From the NCBI GenBank assembly GCA_947446855.1, contig CANFIH010000002.1, positions 1 to 64,000 on the forward strand: a stretch of 64,000 nt of DNA. The letters are read 5' to 3'. Position numbers and translations under genes: made by a program. Origin of the DNA: Burkholderiales bacterium (lineage in GTDB: Bacteria; Pseudomonadota; Gammaproteobacteria; Burkholderiales; Burkholderiaceae_C). Positions 38,258-47,334 of this stretch are shown here, in pieces. Position 1 is the stretch's first letter, and each line of letters begins with the position of its first letter. The notes beneath the pieces were generated by a model, which made no database searches, was not told where the DNA came from, and was given only the letters and a program-made list of their open reading frames with translations.

Positions 38258-40025
38258 CGCCGGGTCTGCCCGCTGTGTGGCAATAGCCTCTCTCCACAGT
38301 GGCGCGCAGCCCGCGGCGCGCCACCTGCCACCTTATGTGCGCGCCCTGTGGGATGTGGCGCCGCACTTTGCGCGACTGGCGCCAGCAGGCCCCCACGGTC
38401 AGGTCGAATCCACGCAATCGGATGCGGCCGGGCGCCAGCGGCCTGTGCTCGTGACCCGCTCGGCGGTGCTGCCGACGCCCACGCTGTACCTGCCGGTCCA
38501 TTGGCAACAGCCCACCCTGTTGCGCGCCGCTGTGGCGCATGCCTGCGCGCATTTGGCCCATGGCAATGTGCCCCTGCAACGTGGCAAGCTCAAGCCGATC
38601 CAGCTTGCGCTGTTGGGCGTGCTGGAAGACGCCCGGGTAGAGGCGCGGGCCATTGCCGAACTCCCCGGCCTTCGCGCTCTGTGGTTGCCTTGGCACCCAG
38701 CCGGCGTCGACACCGGCAACAGCTTCGAAGCCCTGCTACAACGCGTGCAGCGCAGCCTGCTTGACCCGCAGTACACCGACCCGCACCCCTGGGTGCGCAA
38801 GGCCTGCACCATGTACCACGCTGCCCTGGAAACGCCCGAGGGCATGCGCCAGACAGCCTCCCTGCTGGGCAATGACCTGGGCCAGATGCGCATGCCGTTC
38901 AATGCGCAGCTCTACGTGGTGGAGCCCGCTTACCGCGACGACAACAGCCACCTCTGGCTATCGGATCCCCAGGCGCCTCCCGCCGTCCAGCCCTTGAACG
39001 CGCCCAGTGATACGCAAGAGGGACCGGCGCAGGGTGACAGCAGCACCCCCTTGCCGCAGCCCATCGAACAGCAGGCCGAAGCAGCGGCAGCACGGCCTAC
39101 GGCGGTCTATGGCGAGTGGGACCGGCTCATCAGCCGCATGCGTCCCAGGTGGTGCCAGGTGTTTGAAGAAGACGCGCCAGAGGGTACACCCCAGGCGTGC
39201 CACGCACTGGGCCTGACCTTGGCCCGGCATGCCGCGCTGCTCGCGCGCCTCAAGCGCGTGCTGCAACAGGGCTTGCCACGCACCCGCGCACCGGTGGCGT
39301 GTGGCCGCGCTGCCGAGGGCGAGTACTTTCACCTGAACGCACTGGTGAAGGCGGTCGCCGATCAGCGTATGCATCGCCAGCCGGATCCGCATATTTACTT
39401 GCAGCCGATGCGTACCTCGCAGCCCATGCATGTGCTCGTGCTGCTGGACGCATCGGTCTCTACGCTGCGGGCTGCTGCGGGTTGTGCTTCCCCGGAGTCG
39501 CCCGAAACGTTGCTGGATATTTTGCGGGAATCGTCCTTGCTCGCTGCGACCGCGTTGGAGCGCGCGGGCCATGGCTGTGCAGTGCAGGCCTTTGCCTCCA
39601 ACACGCGCCACCAGGTGCGCGTGCAGCGCATCAAGGGCTTCGCCGAGCCGGCCGAATCCCCTCACACGCTGGCGCGACTGGCGGGTATTCAGGGCGAGTG
39701 GTCCACCCGCCTGGGCGCGGTACTGCGCCACGCCGGCGCTCAGCTGCGCGGCTATCCCCGGGCGCATGTGGTGCTGCTCACGGACGGTCAAGCGCACGAT
39801 GTGGATGTGCATGACACGCGTTATCTGGCTGCCGACCTGACGCATGCGGTGCAAGAAGTGCGGCGTGCCGGCATTGCGGTGTCGTGCCTCAACGTGGCGG
39901 GAAATGATGCTGCGTCGATGGCCGAGCATCGGGCCATGCAACGCGCCCTGGGTGTCTTCTCCTGCTTTGCCATGCGCGGACCTGCGGACCTGCCGCATCA
40001 ACTGCTGTCTTGCCTGGCACGCTGA
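38238..40025 (+). CDS. VWA-domain protein, CbbO/NorD family
   Basis: MIDAS DASVS (MHVLVLLDASVSTLR) and C-terminal VVLLTDGQAHDVDVHD; overlaps the AAA+ gene. Confidence 0.85.
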   Translation: MPPSLTSAGSARCVAIASLHSGAQPAARHLPPYVRALWDVAPHFARLAPAGPHGQVESTQSDAAGRQRPVLVTRSAVLPTPTLYLPVHWQQPTLLRAAVAHACAHLAHGNVPLQRGKLKPIQLALLGVLEDARVEARAIAELPGLRALWLPWHPAGVDTGNSFEALLQRVQRSLLDPQYTDPHPWVRKACTMYHAALETPEGMRQTASLLGNDLGQMRMPFNAQLYVVEPAYRDDNSHLWLSDPQAPPAVQPLNAPSDTQEGPAQGDSSTPLPQPIEQQAEAAAARPTAVYGEWDRLISRMRPRWCQVFEEDAPEGTPQACHALGLTLARHAALLARLKRVLQQGLPRTRAPVACGRAAEGEYFHLNALVKAVADQRMHRQPDPHIYLQPMRTSQPMHVLVLLDASVSTLRAAAGCASPESPETLLDILRESSLLAATALERAGHGCAVQAFASNTRHQVRVQRIKGFAEPAESPHTLARLAGIQGEWSTRLGAVLRHAGAQLRGYPRAHVVLLTDGQAHDVDVHDTRYLAADLTHAVQEVRRAGIAVSCLNVAGNDAASMAEHRAMQRALGVFSCFAMRGPADLPHQLLSCLAR

Positions 40026-40185
40026 GCGCTTGCTGATTGACCGCAGCCTTCGGCCTATTGCAGGTCAGCCGCCACACCAATGGTTTCACGACACCCCGTT
40101 CACGCAATTTCCGGATGCAGTATTTCTGTCTTGGCAGTGCCGTGAAGTGCGGCGACGTCAATGCCCACCCTCCGGGGAACTTGAG

Positions 40186-41541
40186 CTAGTGGCTTGCAAG
40201 TGCCGTTTGCGGCATGCGCCAGGCGTCGAAATGCACCCGCACGGCCAGGCCGCCCAAGGTGTCAGACTTTCCGATTTCAACTTGTGCCGAGTGCAGTTCG
40301 GCGATGGCTTTGACGATGGACAGGCCCAGGCCGCTGCCGCAAGCCTGGGTGCCGGGTAGGCGGTAGAAGCGGTCCATCACGCGTGCCAGATCGCTGTCGG
40401 GAATGCCGGGGCCGCTATCTTCTACCACCAGGGTGACCGATCGGGCGGTGGAGCGCACGCTGAAATCGATCTTGCTTGCCTCGGGCGAATACTTGATGGA
40501 GTTGTCCAGAATATTGCGCAACAGAATGCGCAGCGCCTCTTCCTGACCCAGCACATAGCATTCATCCGTTTGCACCAGTCCCATGTCGATGTTTTTGTGA
40601 CAAGCCAGGGGATAGACATCGTTGAAGGCGAGCAGACACAGCCGGTTGATTTCAACCGGTTGGGCGTTGGCGGCGGACTCGGGGTTGGCCTGTTGCCGGG
40701 CCAGCACCAGCAGCTGTTCCACCAGCCGGGTGGCGCGGTCAATGCCGGTGCCCAGGCGCTGCGTCGCGATCTCCCGGTCGCTGCCGGAGCGGCGCAACTG
40801 TTCCACCTGCAACTTGAGTGCGGCGAGTGGCGAGCGCAGCTCGTGCGCGGCGTCCGACACAAAGTTCTTTTGTGCTGCAAAGGCCTGGCGCATGCGGCGC
40901 AACAGCAGGTTGATTTCCTCCACCAGCGGGCGGACCTCATTGGGCAAGCCGCGGGTGTCCACCTCGGCCAGCGAGTCGGCCTCGCGCGTGGCAATCTGCC
41001 GCTGTACGCGGTTCACCGGTTCGAGCGAGGAGGTCACCACCCACCACACCAGAATGAGCAGCAGCAGGACCATCACCATGATGGGCAGTGTGGTCCTGAA
41101 GGCCAGGTTGCGCGCCAGGCTGCGCCGTGCAGAGCGGTCTTGCGCCACCTGGATGAGCCGGCTGCCATGGCGCAGCGTGTAGAGCTTGTAGGTCGTTGCC
41201 CGCGCATCAAACAGGGTGAAGCCGGTGCTGTCCCGCCGCGGCAAGGGGGTGCGGGTGGAGGACTGGAACAGGATCTTCCCCTCCACGGTGGAAACCTGAA
41301 CGATGAACTCAAAGCCCCCGTCCTCCTCCGGGCGAAAGCCGCTGCCGCCATAGCCCTCCAGGTTCAAGCCCGGACGCAGGGACAAGGCCATTTGCTGCAT
41401 CTGGTAATCAAAGATTTCATTGGTCTCGTCCAGCGAAGTCCGGTAGGCGATGAAGGACTGTATGCAGGCCGTCAGCACCACCGATGCAAAAAGCAGCAGC
41501 AGCAAGCGGGCACGCAAGGAGTTGCTGACCCTGCGCGTCAT
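40186..41541 (-). CDS. Sensor histidine kinase (QseC/TctE-like)
   Basis: Two TM segments, DAAHELRSPLAALKLQVEQLRR, DNSIKYSPEAS, GSGLGLSIV. Confidence 0.88.
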   Translation of the reverse strand: MTRRVSNSLRARLLLLLFASVVLTACIQSFIAYRTSLDETNEIFDYQMQQMALSLRPGLNLEGYGGSGFRPEEDGGFEFIVQVSTVEGKILFQSSTRTPLPRRDSTGFTLFDARATTYKLYTLRHGSRLIQVAQDRSARRSLARNLAFRTTLPIMVMVLLLLILVWWVVTSSLEPVNRVQRQIATREADSLAEVDTRGLPNEVRPLVEEINLLLRRMRQAFAAQKNFVSDAAHELRSPLAALKLQVEQLRRSGSDREIATQRLGTGIDRATRLVEQLLVLARQQANPESAANAQPVEINRLCLLAFNDVYPLACHKNIDMGLVQTDECYVLGQEEALRILLRNILDNSIKYSPEASKIDFSVRSTARSVTLVVEDSGPGIPDSDLARVMDRFYRLPGTQACGSGLGLSIVKAIAELHSAQVEIGKSDTLGGLAVRVHFDAWRMPQTALASH

Positions 41542-42203
41542 GCCTGCGCTTTCGCAATCAGGTAACCCACACCGCGTACGTTTTGAATCAGTTCGGCCCC
41601 CATCTTTTTGCGCAGGCTGTGGATGTGCACCTCCACCGCATTGCTGCTGACGCCGTCCTTCCAGCTGTAGAGCCGCTCCTCCAACTGCTTGCGCGACAGC
41701 ACAATGCCCGGGCGCGCCAGCAGCAGCTCCAGAATGGCCCATTCGCGCGCGGACACCAGCACCGGTTGGCCCGCCACCCGGACCTCGCGGGTGGCGGGGT
41801 CTATGCTGACGCCTGCGCTTTCGTAGATCGGCTCGGCGCGACCGACCGAGCGCCGCACCAGCGAGCGGATGCGGGCCAGCAGCTCGCCCAGGTCATACGG
41901 TTTCACGATGTAGTCGTCGGCACCGGTGTCCAGCCCTTCGATGCGCTGGGCCACGGCGTCACGGGCGGTGGCCACCAGCACCGGTGTGCGGTCCTTGCGG
42001 TCGCGCAGAATTTTGAGCACGGTCAGCCCGTCGCAACGCGGCAGGCCCAGGTCGAGCAGGATGAGGTCGTAGGCTTCGCTCTCCAGCACCGACAGGGCGA
42101 TGTCGCCGTCCTTGACCCAGTCCACCGCATAGCCCTCGTCGCGCAGCAGGTCGAGCACCGATTCGCCGATCATCAGATCGTCTTCCACCAACAGCAATCG
42201 CAT
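41538..42203 (-). CDS. OmpR-family response regulator (QseB/PmrA-like)
   Basis: MRLLLVEDDLMIGESVLDLL...LLDLGLPRCDG, winged-helix EERLYSWKDGVSSNAVEVHIHSLRKKMG..IQNVRGVGYLI. Confidence 0.9.
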   Translation of the reverse strand: MRLLLVEDDLMIGESVLDLLRDEGYAVDWVKDGDIALSVLESEAYDLILLDLGLPRCDGLTVLKILRDRKDRTPVLVATARDAVAQRIEGLDTGADDYIVKPYDLGELLARIRSLVRRSVGRAEPIYESAGVSIDPATREVRVAGQPVLVSAREWAILELLLARPGIVLSRKQLEERLYSWKDGVSSNAVEVHIHSLRKKMGAELIQNVRGVGYLIAKAQA

Positions 42204-42219
42204 GGCCGACCCCGCAACC

Positions 42220-42738
42220 CTATTGGTCTGCTTGGGCATCCATGGCCGCGATCACCTGGTCGGTGATGTCGGCCCGGGGGCTGACGTACACCACGTCCTG
42301 AAACACCACGTCAATGTGCGCGCCCTCGGCAACCTTCTTTGCGGCCAGGGTGGCGACCCTGAAAACATGCTGGATGTCGTCGCGCTTTCTGGTATCCCGG
42401 TCTTCCACAAATTGCAGCTGCTTGCGTTTGAGTTCCCGGCTCAGATCCTCCAGTTCGCCCTGCTTTGCCAGGCGCTGGGATGGCGCAAGACCAGGGTCCG
42501 CTTTCTCCAGCTCCGCAGATTTGGTCTTCACTGCCAAGGCCAGGTCCTGCAGCTCTTTTTCCCGCGGCTGGAAGTCTGTCTGGAATTTGCGCAAGGCCTC
42601 CTTGGCGACCCGGGAGTCGCTGAGTATTTTGCGTGCGTCGATGCTGGTGATCGGGCTGCCGGGCATGGCCGCACCGGCCAGCGAGCTGGCAAACAGCAGG
42701 CAGGAGATGGAAATAAAGCGTTGAATCTTGTGTCGCAT
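42220..42738 (-). CDS. OmpH/Skp-like periplasmic protein
   Basis: Signal peptide MRHKIQRFISISCLLFASSLAGAA and a coiled-coil rich charged region. Confidence 0.75.
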   Translation of the reverse strand: MRHKIQRFISISCLLFASSLAGAAMPGSPITSIDARKILSDSRVAKEALRKFQTDFQPREKELQDLALAVKTKSAELEKADPGLAPSQRLAKQGELEDLSRELKRKQLQFVEDRDTRKRDDIQHVFRVATLAAKKVAEGAHIDVVFQDVVYVSPRADITDQVIAAMDAQADQ

Positions 42739-42781
42739 GGGGCGCTCCTGGCTATATGCAAACTGATCATGGGGCGGTGGA

Positions 42782-42797
42782 CTTAAGCGAGACTTAA
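42782..42797. promoter_or_regulatory. CTTAA-N6-CTTAA direct repeat (PmrA/QseB-like box)
   Basis: CTTAAGCGAGACTTAA with 11-bp period, 44 bp upstream of the OmpH-like start. Confidence 0.55.
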
Positions 42798-42921
42798 AAC
42801 CCGTCGCAACCCTGGCGCGGACTGCAAATACGGGTGGAAAGTGTGCAAAATTGTTGCAGAACGGTAGTGCCCGCAAACCTTGCGCGTGGCCTGATCCGCC
42901 ACATCAATATCTGGAGTTTGC

Positions 42922-43482
42922 ATGAATCACTTTAACCGCCTCGCACTGATGGCTTCGATGGCAAGCGCCCTGCTCTTGGGCGCTTGTAGCAGCACCCCGG
43001 TCGCCCCCGTGGCGGCGGCACCCGTGGCGATGGCACCGACTGCAACGGCCACTGCGCAAGCCCCGGCACCGGCACCCAAGCTGGCCACGCCAGCGCCCGT
43101 CAGCAAAGCGGAACTTGCGGCCTTCCTGGATCCGGCCAATCCCCTGAGCCGCGACAAAAGCGTTTACTTCGACTTTGACCAGTATTCCGTCAAGCCCGAA
43201 GGCCAACGCGTGCTGGAAATGCACGGCAAATACCTGGCAGACCATGCCGGCGTGAAGATCAAGGTCGAGGGCAATGCCGACGAGCAGGGTGGTGCGGAGT
43301 ACAACCTGGCACTCGGCCAGAAGCGTGCCGATGCCGTGGTCAAGGTGCTCAAGGTTTTCGGTGTGAAAGACACGCAGATGGAAGCGGTGAGCTTTGGCAA
43401 GGAAAAGCCCAAGGCCTTGGGCCATGATGAATCGTCGCGCGCCCAGAACCGCCGGGTTGATTTGGACTATCCAGCCAAGTGA
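42922..43482 (+). CDS. pal: Peptidoglycan-associated lipoprotein/OmpA-family protein
   Basis: Lipobox LLLGAC; VYFDFDQYSVKPEGQRVLEMHGKYL; EGNADEQGGAEYNLALGQKRADAVVKVL. Confidence 0.88.
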   Translation: MNHFNRLALMASMASALLLGACSSTPVAPVAAAPVAMAPTATATAQAPAPAPKLATPAPVSKAELAAFLDPANPLSRDKSVYFDFDQYSVKPEGQRVLEMHGKYLADHAGVKIKVEGNADEQGGAEYNLALGQKRADAVVKVLKVFGVKDTQMEAVSFGKEKPKALGHDESSRAQNRRVDLDYPAK

Positions 43483-43518
43483 GCTGAATCCGCTACGCGG
43501 GGCATCCAGTGCCCATGC

Positions 43519-44328
43519 TCAGGCCGGTGCGTGCAGCAGCGCCCGGCCCTCACTCTCGTCCTTGAGCGCGACGCCGCTGTGTCCCAGGCGCAGCGCCTGC
43601 TCAATCAGCCAGGCCAGCTTGTGGGCCGCAAGCGCGTAAGACAGGCCCTCGGGTCGCACGTTGGAGATGCAGTTGCGCTCTGCATCGGTGCGTCCCCGCC
43701 GCGGCCCGTGGGTCAGGTACAGCCCCAGGCTGTCGGGCGAGCTCAGACCCGGGCGCTCGCCGATCAGGATCACGCTCAGGCGCGCGTTCAGCGCCTCGCC
43801 CACATCGTCGGCCACGGCCACGCGTGCCTGGCGCACCACCACCAGAGGCGCCAGGTGGGTCCCCGGCGCCAGTCGCGGCAGCAGGGCTGCCAGCAGGGGC
43901 ACGGCGTGGCGCTGCACCGCCAGGGACGAGAGGCCGTCGCCAATCACCAGGGCAAGGTCGGGTGCACGCTCCCGGCCTGCGGCCAGGCTGCGCAGCGCAT
44001 TGATGTCGGCAGGCTCCAGTTGCCGCCCCAGATCGGGCCGGCGCAGGTAGCTTGTGCGGTCCGTGGCGCAGCTGCGGGCCAGCACCACGGCATGGCCGGT
44101 CTGCTCCAGCGCGGCCTTCAGGGCTGCCGTATCCAGCGCGGTGTGGATGGCGTCGCGTGCCAGTGCATGGGCGTAGCCAAAGCGCAGCGTTTCATCGGTG
44201 GGAATGGCCACACCGGCGCGGCCCAGCGCAATGCGCGCGGGTGTGGCACTGCGCCAGTCGCGCCAGGGCATGGCGGTGACAGCCGGGGCTTGCAGCGGTG
44301 GCACCGGCACGGAAGGGGTCGTGCTCAT
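43519..44328 (-). CDS. eutC: Ethanolamine ammonia-lyase small subunit
   Basis: SATPARIALGRAGVAIPTDETLRFGYAHALARDAIH; RPGLSSPDSLGLYLTHGPRRGRTDAERNCISNVRPEGL. Confidence 0.92.
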   Translation of the reverse strand: MSTTPSVPVPPLQAPAVTAMPWRDWRSATPARIALGRAGVAIPTDETLRFGYAHALARDAIHTALDTAALKAALEQTGHAVVLARSCATDRTSYLRRPDLGRQLEPADINALRSLAAGRERAPDLALVIGDGLSSLAVQRHAVPLLAALLPRLAPGTHLAPLVVVRQARVAVADDVGEALNARLSVILIGERPGLSSPDSLGLYLTHGPRRGRTDAERNCISNVRPEGLSYALAAHKLAWLIEQALRLGHSGVALKDESEGRALLHAPA

Positions 44329-45728
44329 GGCGCGCCCCCCGCTTCGGTCAGCGCCTGCAGGCCGCGGGCCAGTTGCGCTGCGGTAGCGGCATCCAGCAGC
44401 TGCCCGCTCACGTCGGTCAGCTGCTGGCGCTGCAGCCAGGCTTCAAACTCGGGCGCACGTTGCAGCCCGGTGATCTCGCGCAGGAACAAGGCGTCGTGAA
44501 ATGAGGTGCTCTGGTAGTTGAGCATGATGTCGTCCGAGCCCGGCACACCCATCAGAAAGTTGAGGCCGGCGTTGGCCAGCAGCACGCTCAAGGTGTCCAT
44601 GTCGTCCTGGTCGGCCTCGGCGTGGTTGGTGTAGCAAATGTCGCAGCCCATGGGTAGGCCCAGCAGCTTGCCGCAGAAGTGGTCTTCCAGGCCGGCGCGG
44701 ATGATTTGCTTGCCGTCATACAGGTACTCCGGGCCGATGAAGCCGACCACGGTGTTGACCAGCAGCGGCTCGTAGCAGCGAGCCAGGCCATAGGCGCGCG
44801 CCTCGCAGGTCTGCTGGTCCACGCCGCCATGGCCGTTGGCCGAGAGCGCGCTGCCCTGGCCGGTTTCAAAGTACATGACGTTGTTGCCCAGCGTGCCACG
44901 CCCCTGTGCACGCGCGGCGTCGCAGGCTTCGCCCAGCAGCTCCGGTGTCACGCCAAAGGCGCGGTTGGTGAGCTCGGTGCCGCCAATCGACTGGAACACC
45001 AGGTCCACCGGCACCCCGTCTTCCATGAGCTTCAGGGTGTTGGTCACATGGGTCAGCACACAGCCCTGGGTGGGGATTTCCAGACGCTGGATCAGGTCGG
45101 CAAAAAAATGGCACAGGCGGGCCAGCGTGGCCTGGCTGTCGGAGACCGGGTTGATGCCGATCACGGCGTCGCCGGCACCCAGCATCAGGCCGTCCAGCAC
45201 CGAGGCGGCCACGCCGCGCAAATCATCCGTGGGGTGGTTGGGCTGCAGCCGCACCGCCATGTGGCCGGGCAGCCCCAGCGTATTGCGAAAGCGCGTCACC
45301 ACCCGGCATTTGCGCGCCACGCTGATCAAATCCTGGTTGCGCATGAGCTTGCTCACCGCAGCCACCATCTCGGGCGTCAGGCCGGGCGCCAGGGCGCTCA
45401 GCACCGCGGGCGTGGCTGCTTTGCTCAGCAACCAGTTGCGAAAATCGCCCACCGTCAGGTGGGCCACCGGGGCAAAGGCCCGGGCGTCGTGGCGGTCCAG
45501 TATCAGCCGCGTCACGTTGTCACTCTCGTAGGGAATCAGGGCCTCGTTGAGAAACACCGTGAGCGGCAAATCCGCCAGCACGTAACGGGCCGCCATGCGC
45601 TGCTGCGCGCTGTGGGCCCCCAGGCCGGCCAGATAGTCGCCCGAGCGCGCCGGGCTGGCATGGGCCATGACCTGGCGCAAATCATCAAACGGGAAGCCTT
45701 GGCCGCCCAGGTTGGTGTGGTATCGCAT
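44325..45728 (-). CDS. eutB: Ethanolamine ammonia-lyase large subunit
   Basis: GFIGPEYLYDGKQIIRAGLEDHFCGKLLGLPMGCDICYTNHAEADQDDMD typical of EutB. Confidence 0.93.
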   Translation of the reverse strand: MRYHTNLGGQGFPFDDLRQVMAHASPARSGDYLAGLGAHSAQQRMAARYVLADLPLTVFLNEALIPYESDNVTRLILDRHDARAFAPVAHLTVGDFRNWLLSKAATPAVLSALAPGLTPEMVAAVSKLMRNQDLISVARKCRVVTRFRNTLGLPGHMAVRLQPNHPTDDLRGVAASVLDGLMLGAGDAVIGINPVSDSQATLARLCHFFADLIQRLEIPTQGCVLTHVTNTLKLMEDGVPVDLVFQSIGGTELTNRAFGVTPELLGEACDAARAQGRGTLGNNVMYFETGQGSALSANGHGGVDQQTCEARAYGLARCYEPLLVNTVVGFIGPEYLYDGKQIIRAGLEDHFCGKLLGLPMGCDICYTNHAEADQDDMDTLSVLLANAGLNFLMGVPGSDDIMLNYQSTSFHDALFLREITGLQRAPEFEAWLQRQQLTDVSGQLLDAATAAQLARGLQALTEAGGAP

Positions 45729-45884
45729 CGTCACTTTCAGAGGTTCGGCGGAACAGGGCCTTGCCGCGTCAGACCAGGCCGCTTGCATCATATGCCGGCA
45801 TCGGGGGCGTGCGCGGGTTGCACGGTGCTTGCCCCAAGGGCCGCTGCAGGCTTTCAGTTAGACTGAATCAAAGGAAACATCACT

Positions 45885-46043
45885 ATGGCAGGCGTATTCG
45901 GTAAAGACCCCCACATGAAGAAGAGCAACCACGCGGAGCTCGAACGACTCAATCTGGAGCGCAAGCGCAAACTGGCGGAAGCCGCGGCCAGGTTCACGCA
46001 GAAAAAACCGCTGGCACCCGGCGCTGCACCTGGCGGGAAATAG
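45885..46043 (+). CDS. Small basic protein, 52 aa, unknown function
   Basis: MAGVFGKDPHMKKSNHAELERLNLERKRKLAEAAARFTQKKPLAPGAAPGGK; AAGGAA RBS upstream and a terminator 22 bp after the stop; below the length cut-off of the supplied ORF track. Confidence 0.5.
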   Translation: MAGVFGKDPHMKKSNHAELERLNLERKRKLAEAAARFTQKKPLAPGAAPGGK

Positions 46044-46064
46044 CCCCCACGGCAACCCCAACCA

Positions 46065-46087
46065 AGGCCTCCTGCGGGAGGCCTTTT
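46065..46087. terminator. Rho-independent terminator
   Basis: AAGGCCTCC-TGCG-GGAGGCCTTTTT. Confidence 0.8.
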
Positions 46088-46114
46088 TGCATGGTGCGCC
46101 AGGTGCGCCCGGGC

Positions 46115-47065
46115 TTACAGCCCGCGCTGCCAGTCTTCGCGCAGCCGGGCCGATTCCGGTTGCGCGATGGCCTGCGCGACTTGCTGCAGCAGGCGGTTCT
46201 TCTCCGCACCCAGCACGCCTTTGAGCACCAGCCAGTTGGAGGCGTGGTCGCTGCGGAACACCGTGCGCTTGAGTTCCAGTGCTTCCAAAAACAGCTGCAT
46301 TTCCGCAAACAGGGCCTGTTGATCCAGCGGCTCCCATGCCGGGTAGTTCGCGCGAAAGCGTTCCTCGCCCTGCGGAAAACTGACCACCAGCGTGGCCAGA
46401 AACTCGGGCTGCGTCAGGTTGGCCAGCCGCGCCGAATTGCGCGCATGCTGCTCCGAATGCACGCGCCCGCCCAGGCCGTTGAGCAGCATGACGGAGCGGG
46501 TCATGCCGGCCTGGCCCAGCTTGTCGAGTGCGTCGCGCGTGGTCTCGAAGGTTTCGCCCTTGTGGATGTTTTGCAGCACTGTGTCATCGCCCGACTCGGC
46601 GCCCACATAGACCAGCGACAAGCCCGCTGCGCGCAATTCGGTGAGCTCGGCCACCGTCTTGTTGCGCACGTTGCGCGGCAGGCAGTAGCTGGAAATGCGC
46701 CGCACCTGGGGCAACTGCTGCTTGATGGCCTGCAGCAGGGTCATGAGGCGCCGGGTGGACAACACCATGGCATCGCCATCGCCCAGAAACACGCGCTGCA
46801 CCTGGCCGGGAAACTGTTCGCCAATGCGGCGCAGTGCATCCCGTGTTTCGACCTCGTCGCGCAGGGCGAACTTCTTTTGCGGCGCGGTGTACATCTCGCA
46901 ATACGTGCACTGGTTCCACGAGCAGCCGTTGGTCACCGGCAGGATGAGGGACTGGGCCTCGCTGGGCGGGCGGAATACCGGGTTGATGTAGCGGATGGGG
47001 ATGGTGGTGGGCACGGTGCGGCGTTCCAGGGTTCGGGGATGAATGCATTGTGGCCTGTGGTTCAA
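46115..47065 (-). CDS. Radical SAM protein
   Basis: CSWNQCTYCEM (CxxxCxxC-type motif NGCSWNQCTYC). Confidence 0.85.
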   Translation of the reverse strand: MNHRPQCIHPRTLERRTVPTTIPIRYINPVFRPPSEAQSLILPVTNGCSWNQCTYCEMYTAPQKKFALRDEVETRDALRRIGEQFPGQVQRVFLGDGDAMVLSTRRLMTLLQAIKQQLPQVRRISSYCLPRNVRNKTVAELTELRAAGLSLVYVGAESGDDTVLQNIHKGETFETTRDALDKLGQAGMTRSVMLLNGLGGRVHSEQHARNSARLANLTQPEFLATLVVSFPQGEERFRANYPAWEPLDQQALFAEMQLFLEALELKRTVFRSDHASNWLVLKGVLGAEKNRLLQQVAQAIAQPESARLREDWQRGL

Positions 47066-47082
47066 GCGGTATGCTTGGCAGC

Positions 47083-47322
47083 ATGAGCAAACTCGGCCTT
47101 ACCAGGGACAAAATGTACAAGACGGTTGCACGCCAGTTGCATGGCGTGGTGCCCTGTTGGATGTGCGGTGAACATGTGGTGCCGGCCGAGGCCACCCTGG
47201 AACACATCCAGCCCCTGAGCGAAGGCGGCAGCAGCCATCTGGAGAACCTGGCCATCAGCCACGGGCGCTGCAACAACCAGCGCCACGCCAAGGCAGCCCG
47301 CATGCCCACCCCCGGCGCATAG
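47083..47322 (+). CDS. HNH endonuclease-like small protein
   Basis: CWMCGE...ATLEHIQPLSEGGSSHLENLAISHGRCNNQR matches the HNH pattern. Confidence 0.8.
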   Translation: MSKLGLTRDKMYKTVARQLHGVVPCWMCGEHVVPAEATLEHIQPLSEGGSSHLENLAISHGRCNNQRHAKAARMPTPGA

Positions 47323-47334
47323 GCCCTGCCGGGT

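Noticed and set aside
45729-45884. Cobalamin riboswitch upstream of eutB
   Set aside because: No B12-box-like sequence could be recognised by eye.
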